NCBI GenBank assembly: GCA_947455595.1
Contig: CANGOP010000016.1
Location: forward strand, 1-64,000
Length of the DNA: 64,000 nt
Origin: Gammaproteobacteria bacterium
Lineage (GTDB): Bacteria > Pseudomonadota > Gammaproteobacteria > Steroidobacterales > Steroidobacteraceae
Reading direction: 5' to 3'
Positions 50,237 to 59,712 of this stretch are shown one piece after another. Numbering within the stretch: the stretch's first letter is position 1; every line of letters begins with the position of its first letter. The position numbers and the translations under genes were made by a program. Under the pieces are notes generated by a model. The model was not told where the DNA came from. It searched no databases and saw only the letters and a program-made list of their open reading frames with translations.

Positions 50237-51570
50237 CAGCGTCGTGGTGTGGGCGGTACGTGGCAGCGCATCAGCATGGCTGCCACAAAGGTCAAGGCCA
50301 GCACAGCCGACAAGCCGCTAAAGAAGGTCGTCAATCCGCCGCCTAGGCCAACCAAGAACGGTCCGGTATAGGCCGAGAAAATGCCGCCAACCCGTGCATT
50401 CGCCAAACCGGCGCCAATACCGGTTGCGCGCAAATGTGTCGGGTATGCAGCCGCGCAGACCGTATACATGTTGACCTGCAAACCTGAGATGCAACCGCCA
50501 GCAACGGTCATGAGTCCATAGAGAACGAGCATGCTCATATCGGGGCAGATCGGCAATTGGCCGAGCGTAAACACCGACACCACGCCGATCGCACCCAGTC
50601 CGCCGATAACCAGGCGTGAACCGACGCGGTTCATGAACCACGCCCCGCCGACCGCACCGATCACGCCGCCGAGATTGAAATACAGCGAGCCCTTGATCGC
50701 TGCCGGCAACGCGATACCGGTACCCGCCAACAACGTCGGCGTCCAATTAAAGAAAGAGTACACGGTCAGCACGTTAGTCATGAACACCAACCAGATCATG
50801 ATCGTGTTGTAACGGAACTCGGGCCGGAACAGTTCCCGTACGCCTTGGCGGACCTTGTCCTTCACCGTGACCGACCAAGCCTCGGTACCCATAAATCGCG
50901 CTGATCCCACCACCCGGTTCATGAGGGCGGCAAGATCCGCGCCCCGCGTGCCCTGCAAGGCCAGAAACCGCGGGGATTCCGGTAACGCGATCAAGGCCCA
51001 CACCGCGAGCACGGCGGGCAAGATCGCACCGATCACGAAAATAGCCTGCCAGCCATATGAGGGCACGATCTCCGCTGCGAACGCGGCACCGAGCAAGCCA
51101 CCAACAGGCACACCCACAACCGTCACCGCGACCGCGATGTTTCGCGTCTTGCGATTGGCGAACTCGACGATGAGAGCCGTAGCATTGGGCAGCACTCCGC
51201 CTAAGCCAATACCGGCAATAGAACGCCACAGCGCCAGGTCATGCAGGTTGTGCGCGCGAGCCGCCAACAGCGTCCCGACGGCAATGATGGCGAGCGAGAT
51301 GATCGTGGCGCCACGCCGACCGTAGCGATCGCCGATTTCGCCGACGACCAATGCACCAAAGGCCATGCCACCCAAACCCCAGGCAAGCACGCCGGAAAGA
51401 TCGGCCTTGGTGATGGCCCATTCTTTGATGAGCGCTGGCGCTGCAAAAGCGATCGCTTGAATGTCGATGCCGTCGAACACTAAGGTCAGTGTCGTCAGCA
51501 CCAAGACCAGCCAACTGACCCGACCGAATGGTGCGGACTCGATCACTTCCTCGAGATCTATCGTCGACAT
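50236..51570 (-). CDS. MFS transporter, aromatic acid:H+ symporter (AAHS) family
   Basis: Twelve-helix symporter of 444 aa. Family marks are LVLVLTTLTLVFDGIDIQAIAFAAPALIKEW, LAWGLGGMAFGALVVGEIGDRYGRRGATI and GIGLGGVLPNATALIVEF, as in PcaK/BenK-like carriers of benzoate-type acids. It lies 73 bp downstream of the aromatic CoA operon on the same strand, which suggests uptake of the pathway's aromatic acid (2-aminobenzoate or salicylate). AGAGGGG precedes the ATG. Confidence 0.88.
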   Translation of the reverse strand: MSTIDLEEVIESAPFGRVSWLVLVLTTLTLVFDGIDIQAIAFAAPALIKEWAITKADLSGVLAWGLGGMAFGALVVGEIGDRYGRRGATIISLAIIAVGTLLAARAHNLHDLALWRSIAGIGLGGVLPNATALIVEFANRKTRNIAVAVTVVGVPVGGLLGAAFAAEIVPSYGWQAIFVIGAILPAVLAVWALIALPESPRFLALQGTRGADLAALMNRVVGSARFMGTEAWSVTVKDKVRQGVRELFRPEFRYNTIMIWLVFMTNVLTVYSFFNWTPTLLAGTGIALPAAIKGSLYFNLGGVIGAVGGAWFMNRVGSRLVIGGLGAIGVVSVFTLGQLPICPDMSMLVLYGLMTVAGGCISGLQVNMYTVCAAAYPTHLRATGIGAGLANARVGGIFSAYTGPFLVGLGGGLTTFFSGLSAVLALTFVAAMLMRCHVPPTPRR

Positions 51571-51643
51571 GCTGACCCCTCTTCGTGAACGCGGACTCTA
51601 CAGGTCCGTCTCGCCGAGCATACCTGATTACGGGGGCTGTCCC

Positions 51644-53101
51644 TCAGCGACGCCAAGGGGGGGCCAACAACCGGCGTTTACCATCCGATGAGCGGGGAAG
51701 ACCGGGCTCATCCAAGCCCTCGCGGTCCCACAACTCACAGGTGACTTCTTTGTGTCGACCGTCGAGCGCCTCGCAATAGTTCGTGTACTTGCACAAGCGG
51801 ACCTCGGCGCCGCAGCCACGCTTGATCTTGATGAAGAAGTCAGGATCGGCCAACGCCTGTCGCGCAATGCCCACCACATCGGCAACTTCCTCCGTGAGCA
51901 ATGCCTCTGCCTGTTCGAAGTTATGCACCCCACCGGCCACGACTGTGGGGGTCATCATTCCCGCGGCGCGCAAGGCCTGCCGGATCGTCCGAGCCGCACC
52001 TTGATTGCGGCCAAACGGACCCTTTGCGTCCGAATAGTACGAGGGCATGCACTCGTAACCGGACGGACCGGTGTACGGATAGACCGCTTCACCAATTTTC
52101 GGCGGCAGCGCATCGTCAAACTTGCCACCGCGGGACAGTGACAGAAAGTCCATGCCCGCCCGGGCCAAGGCTTTCGCAAAAAATACGGCGTCATCAACCG
52201 AACTGCCGCCGTCGATACACTCGTCGGCTAGTAGCCGACAACCTACTGCGCAGTCGGCGGGCACCGCCGCGCGTACCGCTTGATAGACCTCAAGCGGCAG
52301 ACGGATCCGCCCCTCGAGGCTACCGCCATACCCATCACTGCGATCATTCGTCCGCGATAAGAACGAGGACATCGTGTATGCATGGGCGTAATGCAACTCC
52401 ACACCATCGAAGCCAGCATCGGCGGCGCGTCGCGCTGCCCCCGCAAACAGCGCCGGCAGCGTGCGCGGCAACTCTTCGACATGTGGCAGTTCAAGATCGG
52501 TCACTCGCTCGCGATACCCCTTCTCGAGCGCTTCGCGTTCACGGGGCGATAGCACCGCCAGCCGTGCCGGCTCGTTGAGCGCCAACAGCGCTTGCCGGAC
52601 GGCCTCCTCCGGTGCGTGCGGTAACTGTAGTTGTCGCCGGTGGTCCTCTGTGATGCGTAAGAAGCGCTCGAAATATTTGTGGGGCTCGGGACGACGGCGC
52701 ACCGACAGAAAATCGATGATCTGGATAAACAGCTTGGTTTCACCCGCAGATGCCTCGCGCACAGCCGATACGAGTTCGCGCAACCCAGGGATAAAGCGAT
52801 CATGACCAATGCGCAGCAACGGACCACTCGGCACATCCCGAATGCCCGTCGCCTCCACCACGATCGCCGCCGGGCGCCCTTCGGCGAACCGTCGATACCA
52901 GTCGATGACGGCGGGCGTCACAAAGCCCTCGTCATCCGCCCGCCACGGCACCATGGCTGGCACCCAGGTACGCCCACTCAGGGTCACCGGTCCGATCTGT
53001 AGCGGCTGAAACAGCCGCGCCTGAAGCGCCTCCGCCGCTGTCGGCCAGTGTCCTCCGGCCACGTCATAACGAATACGTTCTTTGGGCCGCCACATCGCCA
53101 T
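51644..53101 (-). CDS. NADH:flavin oxidoreductase, old yellow enzyme family
   Basis: OYE-type TIM-barrel flavoenzyme of 485 aa. GFDGVELHYAHAYTMSSFLSRTNDRSDGYGGSLEGRIRL is the FMN/substrate block and VVGIARQALADPDF the phosphate-binding end. The C-terminus has a Cys group (GCGAEVRLCKYTNYC) that resembles, imperfectly, the Fe-S motif of 2,4-dienoyl-CoA reductases, but the NAD(P)H domain of those enzymes is missing. It follows the Rid-family gene by 3 nt and ends the aromatic operon. It may reduce a ring double bond alongside the OYE domain of the hydroxylase. Confidence 0.85.
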   Translation of the reverse strand: MAMWRPKERIRYDVAGGHWPTAAEALQARLFQPLQIGPVTLSGRTWVPAMVPWRADDEGFVTPAVIDWYRRFAEGRPAAIVVEATGIRDVPSGPLLRIGHDRFIPGLRELVSAVREASAGETKLFIQIIDFLSVRRRPEPHKYFERFLRITEDHRRQLQLPHAPEEAVRQALLALNEPARLAVLSPREREALEKGYRERVTDLELPHVEELPRTLPALFAGAARRAADAGFDGVELHYAHAYTMSSFLSRTNDRSDGYGGSLEGRIRLPLEVYQAVRAAVPADCAVGCRLLADECIDGGSSVDDAVFFAKALARAGMDFLSLSRGGKFDDALPPKIGEAVYPYTGPSGYECMPSYYSDAKGPFGRNQGAARTIRQALRAAGMMTPTVVAGGVHNFEQAEALLTEEVADVVGIARQALADPDFFIKIKRGCGAEVRLCKYTNYCEALDGRHKEVTCELWDREGLDEPGLPRSSDGKRRLLAPPWRR

Positions 53102-53104
53102 CTC

Positions 53105-53512
53105 TCAAACCTCTTCGTCGGGAATGACGGCGGTCGCTTCAATCTCGACCTTGGCCTCGGCTTCCATCAAGGCCGTCACCTCAACGACCGCCATCGCGGG
53201 AAAGTGCTTTCCGATTGTCTCGCGGTACGCCTGTCCGACCGCCGCAATCTCGGTAAGATATTCCGCGCGACTCGTAACGTACCAAGTCAGTCGCACCAAG
53301 TGCTGAGGGCCAGCACCGGCCTCGGCGAGAATCGCCACGATGTTGGCAAGGGCCTGACGAACCTGATCGGAAAATCCGCCTTTAACGAAACGGCCGTCGC
53401 CGTCCCAGCCGATTTGACCGGCGATGTAGATCTGCCGACCGCGCGCCATGACGCCGTTGGAATAGCCCTTGGGGCGAGCCCAGCCGGCCGGCTGCAGAAC
53501 ATGGTGAATCAT
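53105..53512 (-). CDS. Rid-family protein lacking the canonical Arg
   Basis: RidA/YjgF-fold protein of 135 aa. The family pattern is present (YIAGQIGWDGDGRF, QVRQALANIVAILAEAGAG, TWYVTSRAEY, KVEIEATAVIP), but in the segment that normally carries the active-site Arg (R105 of E. coli RidA, in PARS) this protein reads FPAMAV, with Met in that position. It therefore belongs to the Arg-less Rid groups, which are not known to hydrolyse imines. Genes of this family are found in 2-aminobenzoyl-CoA operons, where an amino group must be lost. Confidence 0.85.
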   Translation of the reverse strand: MIHHVLQPAGWARPKGYSNGVMARGRQIYIAGQIGWDGDGRFVKGGFSDQVRQALANIVAILAEAGAGPQHLVRLTWYVTSRAEYLTEIAAVGQAYRETIGKHFPAMAVVEVTALMEAEAKVEIEATAVIPDEEV

Positions 53513-53530
53513 GATGCTGACAATCTCCGC

Positions 53531-54715
53531 TCAGGAAAGCAGTTCGCGCGCGATGATGAGTTTCTGCACTTCAGTCGCGCCCTCATAGATGCGCAACGCT
53601 CGGATCTCGCGATACAACCGCTCGATCGTTTCTCCCACAACGACACCCTGCCCGCCAAACAATTGCAGTGCCCGATCAATCACGGTCTGGGCACCTTCGG
53701 TGGCGGCGAGTTTAGCCATCGCAGCTGCCTGCGTGGGCCGCTCGCCGCGATCGCGCAGCCAAGCGGCGCGATAAGTCAGCAGCCTAGCGGACTCGAGCGT
53801 CGTAGCCATCTCGGCCAATGCGGCTTGCGTCAACTGGAAGTCCGCGAGCGCCTTACCGAACATCTGTCGTGAGCGTGCCCGCGCCAAACCCTCATCCAAG
53901 GCCCGCTGCCCTAAACCCAGCGCGGCGCCTGCGACCGAGGTTCGAAAGACGTCCAAGGTGCGCATCGCGATCTTGAAGCCGTCGCCCTCAGCGCCAATGC
54001 GGCGGCTGGCCGGTATCCGTAGGTTGTCAAACCGCAAAGTCGCCAACGGATGGGGTGCCATCACATCAATGCGTGATTCGATCGAAAACCCCGGGTCTCC
54101 AGGTTCTGCCACAAACGCACTAATACCGGCCGCACCCACCGTGCCGTCGGGTCGGACTACACCGGGACTCGTGCGGGCAAAGACGCAATAAAAGTCGGCG
54201 ATGCCGCCATTCGAGATCCAGGTCTTCGATCCATCGAGCCGATACTCGTCAGCTTCGCGTCGAGCCGTTGTCTTCATCGCCGCCACATCAGATCCCGCTT
54301 CGGACTCTGATAGCGCAAATGCAGCCAGCCAGCGACCTTCGGCGACGGCCGGTAGATAGCGGCGACGTAACGCGGCATCACCCGCCAGTGAAATCGCGCC
54401 ACTACCAAGGCCCTGCATCGCAAACGCAAAGTCCGCGAGCCCTTCGGCGTGGGCCAGTGTCTCGCGGACAAGCGTGATTGCGCGTGCGTCCAACTCAGGT
54501 AACCAACCCCCGTCCTCACTTCGTACGCAATACCGTGTGAGACCGCTTTGGCCCATGGCCGTGACCAAAGCCCGGCAGCGGGAATCCACCTCAGCGCGGT
54601 CATGTGGGTGATCGGTATCCTTCAGCGTGGCGGCAAACGCAGCTGCCCGTTCGGCAACGATGCGATGCTCCGCCGATAAGAACGGCCAATCCAGGTGATC
54701 TTGGGAAATGACCAT
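53531..54715 (-). CDS. Acyl-CoA dehydrogenase of the aromatic operon
   Basis: FAD acyl-CoA dehydrogenase of 394 aa: FALSESEAGSDVAAMKTTA, KTWISNGGIADFYCVFART and the catalytic Glu in RIYEGATEVQKLIIARELL. AGGG precedes the ATG, and the stop codon of the upstream enoyl-CoA hydratase lies directly before it. In the operon it would oxidise an alicyclic acyl-CoA intermediate made from the aromatic ring, the role proposed for AbmB-like proteins. The exact step is inferred. Confidence 0.88.
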   Translation of the reverse strand: MVISQDHLDWPFLSAEHRIVAERAAAFAATLKDTDHPHDRAEVDSRCRALVTAMGQSGLTRYCVRSEDGGWLPELDARAITLVRETLAHAEGLADFAFAMQGLGSGAISLAGDAALRRRYLPAVAEGRWLAAFALSESEAGSDVAAMKTTARREADEYRLDGSKTWISNGGIADFYCVFARTSPGVVRPDGTVGAAGISAFVAEPGDPGFSIESRIDVMAPHPLATLRFDNLRIPASRRIGAEGDGFKIAMRTLDVFRTSVAGAALGLGQRALDEGLARARSRQMFGKALADFQLTQAALAEMATTLESARLLTYRAAWLRDRGERPTQAAAMAKLAATEGAQTVIDRALQLFGGQGVVVGETIERLYREIRALRIYEGATEVQKLIIARELLS

Positions 54716-55546
54716 TTAATTACCCTGAAACACGGGCTTTTGTTTGGCGACAAAGGCGTCGTACGCGCGCTTGAAGTCCTCCGTCTGCATGCAGATCGCC
54801 TGCGCCTGCGCCTCGGCTTCGATCGCCTCGTCGATGCCCATCGTCCATTCCTGGTGCAGCATGCGCTTGGTCATGCTGTGCGCGAAGTACGGGCCCGCGG
54901 CAATCATCCGCGCCCAGTCACCAGCGCGCCCCAGCAAGTCCTCGCGACCAACCAGCGTGTTGTAAAAGCCCCAGCGCTCGCCTTCCTCGGCCCCGAGCGC
55001 GCGCCCGGAATACAGCAGATCCGAGGCGCGACCCTGGCCGATCACTCGCGGTAACAGGGTGCAGGCACCCATGTCACAGCCGGCGAGGCCGACACGGGTG
55101 AAGAGAAAAGCAGTTTTTGTCGTCGAAGTCGCGAACCGATAGTCCGATGCGAGCGCGATCATCGCGCCCGCACCCGCACAAATGCCGTCAATCGCCGATA
55201 CGATCGGCTGTGGGCAAGCGCGCATGGCTTTCACGAGATCACCGGTCATGCGGGTAAAGCGGAGTAGTTCCGGCATCGTCATCCGGGTAAGAGGCCCGAT
55301 AATTTCGTGCACATCACCGCCCGAGCAGAAGTTATCTCCCGCGCCGTTGATGACGATCGCCCGCACCCGATCAGTGTAGGTGAGCGCTCTAAAGAGATCG
55401 CGCAGTTCGGCATATGACTCGAAACTGAGCGGATTCTTGCGCTCCGGCCGGTTCAACGTCACATAACCAATCTGCTGATCAACGCGCCAACCGAAATGAC
55501 GAGCCTCGTAGCCGTCCTGCGAGTCGAGGACCCGGTCAATGTCCAT
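54716..55546 (-). CDS. Enoyl-CoA hydratase/isomerase family protein
   Basis: Crotonase-fold protein of 276 aa. [13 protein letters not shown] and the oxyanion pair [15 protein letters not shown] and [16 protein letters not shown] are present. A strong ribosome site (AAGGAGG) precedes the ATG at 55546; the TTG at 55555 is an unlikely start. It resembles hydratases of 2-aminobenzoyl-CoA and benzoyl-CoA operons in length and in the conserved [13 protein letters not shown] segment. It probably hydrates or isomerises a ring-derived enoyl-CoA. Confidence 0.88.
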   Translation of the reverse strand: MDIDRVLDSQDGYEARHFGWRVDQQIGYVTLNRPERKNPLSFESYAELRDLFRALTYTDRVRAIVINGAGDNFCSGGDVHEIIGPLTRMTMPELLRFTRMTGDLVKAMRACPQPIVSAIDGICAGAGAMIALASDYRFATSTTKTAFLFTRVGLAGCDMGACTLLPRVIGQGRASDLLYSGRALGAEEGERWGFYNTLVGREDLLGRAGDWARMIAAGPYFAHSMTKRMLHQEWTMGIDEAIEAEAQAQAICMQTEDFKRAYDAFVAKQKPVFQGN

Positions 55547-55551
55547 GGTGA

Positions 55552-56028
55552 TCAATCCTCCTTAGCGCGGATATGAAGTTTGAGGCGCCCGAGCAAGTCC
55601 GATAGCATCGCCCGCTGCTCGGACTCAAGACCAGCGAACAGATCAACGATCCAGCCTTCATGCTCAGAAGCCATGAGCCGAAACGCGCGACGTCCTGCCG
55701 TGGTCAAGCGGACGCGTAGCACCCGGCGGTCTTCTGGATCCGGAATGCGCGCCACGAGCCCTTCGGCCTCCAGACCATCGGTAATGCCGGTCACGTTGCC
55801 ACCGGTGACCATCATGCGTCGGGACAATTCACCCATCTTGAGACCATCAGGCGCACGATCAAGCTGCGACATCAGATCGAATCGCGGCAGTGTGGTCGTG
55901 AATCGATCCTGCAGACGCCGCCGGATACGTCCTTCGATCAGGTTTGTCGTGGCCAGCAGGCGCAACCATAGGCGTAGCACTTCGTGGTCATCGCGCGTGA
56001 CGCGTGTCTCGGCATCCGCAGGGCTCAC
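55552..56028 (-). CDS. MarR-family regulator of the aromatic operon
   Basis: Winged-helix MarR protein of 158 aa: [61 protein letters not shown] is the DNA-binding part with the wing DPEDRR. I start at the GTG at 56028, which overlaps the SDR stop by 4 nt (GTGA) and has GAGG upstream. Being inside the operon, it is likely an autoregulated repressor relieved by an aromatic-CoA ligand, as for other MarR proteins of aromatic catabolism. Confidence 0.87.
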   Translation of the reverse strand: MSPADAETRVTRDDHEVLRLWLRLLATTNLIEGRIRRRLQDRFTTTLPRFDLMSQLDRAPDGLKMGELSRRMMVTGGNVTGITDGLEAEGLVARIPDPEDRRVLRVRLTTAGRRAFRLMASEHEGWIVDLFAGLESEQRAMLSDLLGRLKLHIRAKED

Positions 56029-56792
56029 GTGACCTCGCCTCCGGCCACGGTGATACTTTGACCGGTGATCGCAGCGGAGCTCGGCCGGCACAACCAGCGG
56101 ACCGCATCGGCAACTTCTTCTGGGGTGATCAACCGGCCCTGTGGATTTCCAGCGAGCAGAGAGGCCATCGCATCGTCGTCGTTACGACCAGTCTTCTCAC
56201 GGATAATACTGAGCGCGTCGCGCACAATGTCGGTGTCCGTGAATCCTGGACAGACCGCATTCACCGTGATCGGGTGCCGAGCCAACTCCAGAGCAAGCGC
56301 GCGGGTGAATCCAATTACCGCATGCTTAGCGGCACAGTAGGCGGTGCAGTAGGCGAAACCCTTCTGACCGGCGATGCTCGAGATATTCACGATTCGTCCG
56401 AAGCCTTGCGAGCGCATGTCCGCCAACGCCAGCTGCGTGCCGTGATAAACACCATCGACGTTCGTGGCCATCACAGAGGCCCAAAGCGCCTCATCGGTCC
56501 GGTGAAAGGGCGATGAAGGTGCGATGCCGGCGTTGTTGATTAAAATGGCGATCGGTCCATGTATGGCGCGCGCCTGCTCAAAGGCCTCCGCTAACGCTAC
56601 CCGCCGCGTCACGTCTGCCACGGCGTAAGCCGTGCCTTGGCCCATCGCCGCCGCAGTCTCGCGTAGACGCGCTTGATCGCGTCCAATCAAGGTCACCGCA
56701 GCGCCTTCTGCGAGCAGAGCGCGCGCAATCGCCGCCCCAATGCCGCGCGAACCTCCGGTGACGATGGCATGCCGATGGCTCAGTGTGCTCAT
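56025..56792 (-). CDS. Short-chain dehydrogenase/reductase of the aromatic operon
   Basis: SDR of 255 aa: VTGGSRGIGAAIARALL, NNAG, and YCAAKHAVIGF with the Ser in NISSI; the end [16 protein letters not shown] is FabG-like. It overlaps the hydroxylase stop by 1 nt (TGATG) and the MarR start by 4 nt. It most likely oxidises a 3-hydroxyacyl-CoA or ring hydroxyl intermediate in the pathway. Confidence 0.9.
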   Translation of the reverse strand: MSTLSHRHAIVTGGSRGIGAAIARALLAEGAAVTLIGRDQARLRETAAAMGQGTAYAVADVTRRVALAEAFEQARAIHGPIAILINNAGIAPSSPFHRTDEALWASVMATNVDGVYHGTQLALADMRSQGFGRIVNISSIAGQKGFAYCTAYCAAKHAVIGFTRALALELARHPITVNAVCPGFTDTDIVRDALSIIREKTGRNDDDAMASLLAGNPQGRLITPEEVADAVRWLCRPSSAAITGQSITVAGGEVT

Positions 56793-59077
56793 CAGACAGC
56801 CCCCATCAATTGCTGTGCGAGGCGCTGCGCCTGCGTCTCCAACTGAGATTTCGCAGATTCATAAGACTTCGGCCACCACTGCGCCCGATAGCCTTCGCTG
56901 GCTGCGGCATGCAATGTCCAGGCCGGATTCGCCAGATGCGGTCGCGCAATCGCGCACAAGTCGGCGCGACCTGCGGCCACGATGGAGTCGACCTGATCAG
57001 GTTCATGGATGTTGCCCACCGTAATCGTCGGCACACCCACCGTATTACGGATCAGATCCGAGAAGGGTGTCTGCCACATCCGGCCATAGACCGGCGTCTG
57101 GCTCGGTACCGTCTGACCGGTCGATACGTCCAAAAGGTCCGCTCCCGCTTCCACCATCGCGGCGGCAATGACGAGAAGATCGTCTTCCGTCAGTCCACCC
57201 GGCGCCCAATCGGTCGCTGACAGACGCACAGACAAGGGCCTGCCTTGCGGCCAGGCGGTACGAACGGCCCTTAAGACCTCCAAGGGAAATCGCAGTCGGT
57301 TTTCAACCGACCCGCCATAGTCATCCTCACGATGGTTGGTGAGGGGCGAGACGAAACTGCCCAGCAGATATCCATGCGCCATATGCAATTCGAGCAGGTC
57401 AAACCCAGCGGCGACGGCGCGGATCGTCGCCTGCACAAAGTCATTCCGTACCTGATCCATATTCGCCCGCGTCATGGCCGCCGGTACGGCGCTGATGCCG
57501 TCTAGATACGGCACCGGAGATGGCGCAAGCAGCGACCAGTTTTGCGCTGGCAACGGATGATCCATGCGTTCCCATCCGAGTTGGGTCGACCCCTTACGCC
57601 CAGCGTGCCCCAGTTGCAGCGCGACCTTTGCTGGCGACTCAGCATGGATGAAGTCGGTGATGCGACGCCACGCCTTGACCTGTTCCTCATTCCAAAGCCC
57701 CGTACATCCGAGGGTGATGCGCGCATCTGTACTGACGGCCGTCATTTCCGTGTAGACCAGTCCGGCACCACCGGTGGCCCGTGCGCCGTAATGCACGAGA
57801 TGCCAGTCACCCGGGACGCCATCGATGGCCCGATATTGGGCCATGGGCGAGACGACCACACGGTTCGCCAGTTCCAGATCGCGCACACGGAACGGCAGGA
57901 ACATGGGCGGTCGCGGCGATGACACTCCGGCCTGTTCGGCGAGCTCGATTTCCACTTGATCAACGAATGCGCGATCCCGCATTTTTAAGTTGGCGTGACC
58001 AATCCGTTGGCTACCCGTGAGTAAGCTATAGGCGAACTGCCAGGGTGGCAGGTGCGCGTAGCGTGCTACGTTCTCGAACCACTCCATCCGATTACGCGCG
58101 GCGTTCTGCAGTTTCAACGCTTCTAAGGTCCGCGCTTTCTGGTAACGGACTAGCCCCGCTTGGACATCCTCTGCGCCTACGACTTCCTGCACGAGCGAGA
58201 TGGCGTCTTCCATCGCCAGCTTCGTCCCCGACCCGATCCCAAAGTGGGCCGTATGCGCCGCATCTCCTATCAATACAACGTTGCCGCGATGCCAGCGACG
58301 GCACAGCACGCGATTGAAATTCAGCCAAGCAGATCCGCGCAGATGACGCGCGTTACTCATCAGCGCATGTCCACCCAGGTAGCGCGCAAAAAGTTTCTCG
58401 CAGAAGGCGATGGACTGTGCGGTATTGAACCCATCCAGCCCGTGGGCTTTCCAGGTCTCTTCACGGGTCTCGACAATCACCGTCGACAGATCACGGCTGA
58501 ACTGATAAGCGTGGATCTGGAACCAGCCGTGTTCGGTTTGTTCGAACGCAAAGGTGAAGGCTGGAAACGTCTGCCGAGTGCCAAGCCAGATATAGCGACA
58601 CTTGCGCACATCAATATTCGGCTCGAAGTGCGCCTCATGGCGCGTGCGAATCCGACTGTTCACGCCGTCGGCGGCGACGATGAGATCGGCATCCGGGAAG
58701 TCTTCTTCGCTTAAAAAATCATGACCAAAGTGCAGGACAACGCCGAGCGCCTGGGCTCGGTTCTGAAAAACGTTCAGCAGCGTCTTGCGTTCAATGCCAC
58801 AAAAGCCATGCCCACCGGTGCGAATATTCGTGCCACGAAAGTGCACGTCAACGTCGTCCCAGTGGTAGAAATTCCCGACGATGTCGTCGTGGGTTTCGGG
58901 ATCCGCGGCGCGAAAGCCCTGCATGGTCTTGTCGGAAAACACGACACCCCAGCCGAAGGTGTCATCTGCCTGATTGCGCTCGTAGACATCGACTTGGGCG
59001 TCAGGCAGCGCTTTCTTAAATAGAATCGCCGAATAAAGCCCGGCCGGACCGCCACCAAGACACACGATGCGCTTCAT
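56792..59077 (-). CDS. abmA: 2-aminobenzoyl-CoA (or salicylyl-CoA) monooxygenase/reductase, two-domain flavoprotein
   Basis: Fusion of 761 aa. Residues 1-370 form an FAD aromatic hydroxylase ([45 protein letters not shown]). Residues 390-740 form an OYE-type FMN reductase ([57 protein letters not shown]). This architecture is that of 2-aminobenzoyl-CoA monooxygenase/reductase (AbmA of Aromatoleum evansii) and of salicylyl-CoA 5-hydroxylase. It heads the operon. A nearby Rid-type gene favours the amino substrate. No aryl-CoA ligase gene is in the window. Confidence 0.88.
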   Translation of the reverse strand: MKRIVCLGGGPAGLYSAILFKKALPDAQVDVYERNQADDTFGWGVVFSDKTMQGFRAADPETHDDIVGNFYHWDDVDVHFRGTNIRTGGHGFCGIERKTLLNVFQNRAQALGVVLHFGHDFLSEEDFPDADLIVAADGVNSRIRTRHEAHFEPNIDVRKCRYIWLGTRQTFPAFTFAFEQTEHGWFQIHAYQFSRDLSTVIVETREETWKAHGLDGFNTAQSIAFCEKLFARYLGGHALMSNARHLRGSAWLNFNRVLCRRWHRGNVVLIGDAAHTAHFGIGSGTKLAMEDAISLVQEVVGAEDVQAGLVRYQKARTLEALKLQNAARNRMEWFENVARYAHLPPWQFAYSLLTGSQRIGHANLKMRDRAFVDQVEIELAEQAGVSSPRPPMFLPFRVRDLELANRVVVSPMAQYRAIDGVPGDWHLVHYGARATGGAGLVYTEMTAVSTDARITLGCTGLWNEEQVKAWRRITDFIHAESPAKVALQLGHAGRKGSTQLGWERMDHPLPAQNWSLLAPSPVPYLDGISAVPAAMTRANMDQVRNDFVQATIRAVAAGFDLLELHMAHGYLLGSFVSPLTNHREDDYGGSVENRLRFPLEVLRAVRTAWPQGRPLSVRLSATDWAPGGLTEDDLLVIAAAMVEAGADLLDVSTGQTVPSQTPVYGRMWQTPFSDLIRNTVGVPTITVGNIHEPDQVDSIVAAGRADLCAIARPHLANPAWTLHAAASEGYRAQWWPKSYESAKSQLETQAQRLAQQLMGAV

Positions 59078-59104
59078 GGGACACCCTTCTAAAGACAGGG
59101 ATTA

Positions 59105-59133
59105 AAGTTAAGCCTAAATATTTTAAGTGTCAA
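59105..59133 (-). promoter_or_regulatory. Promoter of the aromatic operon (TTGACA-N17-TAACTT)
   Basis: On the minus strand a perfect TTGACA (59133-59128) is followed by 17 nt and TAACTT (59110-59105). The spacer is very AT-rich and contains the palindrome AAATATTT (59116-59123), a possible MarR contact. The predicted transcript starts about 20 nt before the abmA-like ATG. Confidence 0.65.
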
Positions 59134-59208
59134 TCAAATAGCATTCCAGTTGGCCCGAAGGGTGCGTCTCGTCATACTCTTGGGCGGTTACGTCAGGAAA
59201 AACGCGCC

Positions 59209-59652
59209 ATGTCGAGTTACCAGAAAGAAATTCAGGTCCGGTTCGGCCACTGTGATCCGGCTACTTTCGTGTACTACCCCCGCTACTTCGAGATGCTGAA
59301 CGGGTTCATCGAGGACTGGTTTGAGGAAGGTCTCGAGGCCAGCTTTCCAGGCCTCATGCACCATCAGAACATCATGGCCCCCACCGTGCACCTGGACACG
59401 GATTTCCCGAATCCGTCGCGATTTGGCGATCGTCTGACCTTTAAATTGCAGGTCGTCAAAATCGGCCGCAGTTCTGTGAATTTGGAGATTGAAGGATCCT
59501 GCCAAGGGCAGCCTCGCGTGACCTTCAAGCAGACGCTCGTCTTCATGAGCGCATCGGAGCGTAAGGCCGTCGCGATCCCGCCCGATATCGTGCACCGATT
59601 GAAGCGATACGTGGTTGAACCGGCGCGCAAGGCCAAACCCGCTGCACCCTAA
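59209..59652 (+). CDS. Acyl-CoA thioesterase, 4-hydroxybenzoyl-CoA thioesterase-like
   Basis: Hot-dog fold thioesterase of 147 aa. The active-site block VRFGHCDPATFVYYPRYFEMLN aligns with the Asp-containing FGDCDPA motif of 4-hydroxybenzoyl-CoA thioesterase. It is divergent from the 2-aminobenzoyl-CoA operon across that operon's promoter, so it could release CoA from dead-end aryl-CoA esters, protecting the CoA pool. The substrate is inferred from context. Confidence 0.88.
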   Translation: MSSYQKEIQVRFGHCDPATFVYYPRYFEMLNGFIEDWFEEGLEASFPGLMHHQNIMAPTVHLDTDFPNPSRFGDRLTFKLQVVKIGRSSVNLEIEGSCQGQPRVTFKQTLVFMSASERKAVAIPPDIVHRLKRYVVEPARKAKPAAP

Positions 59653-59712
59653 TCAAAGGTGGCGTCACGACACGGTATCCCTTGCGCGTGTGACCTCATC
59701 AGGCACTCAGGT

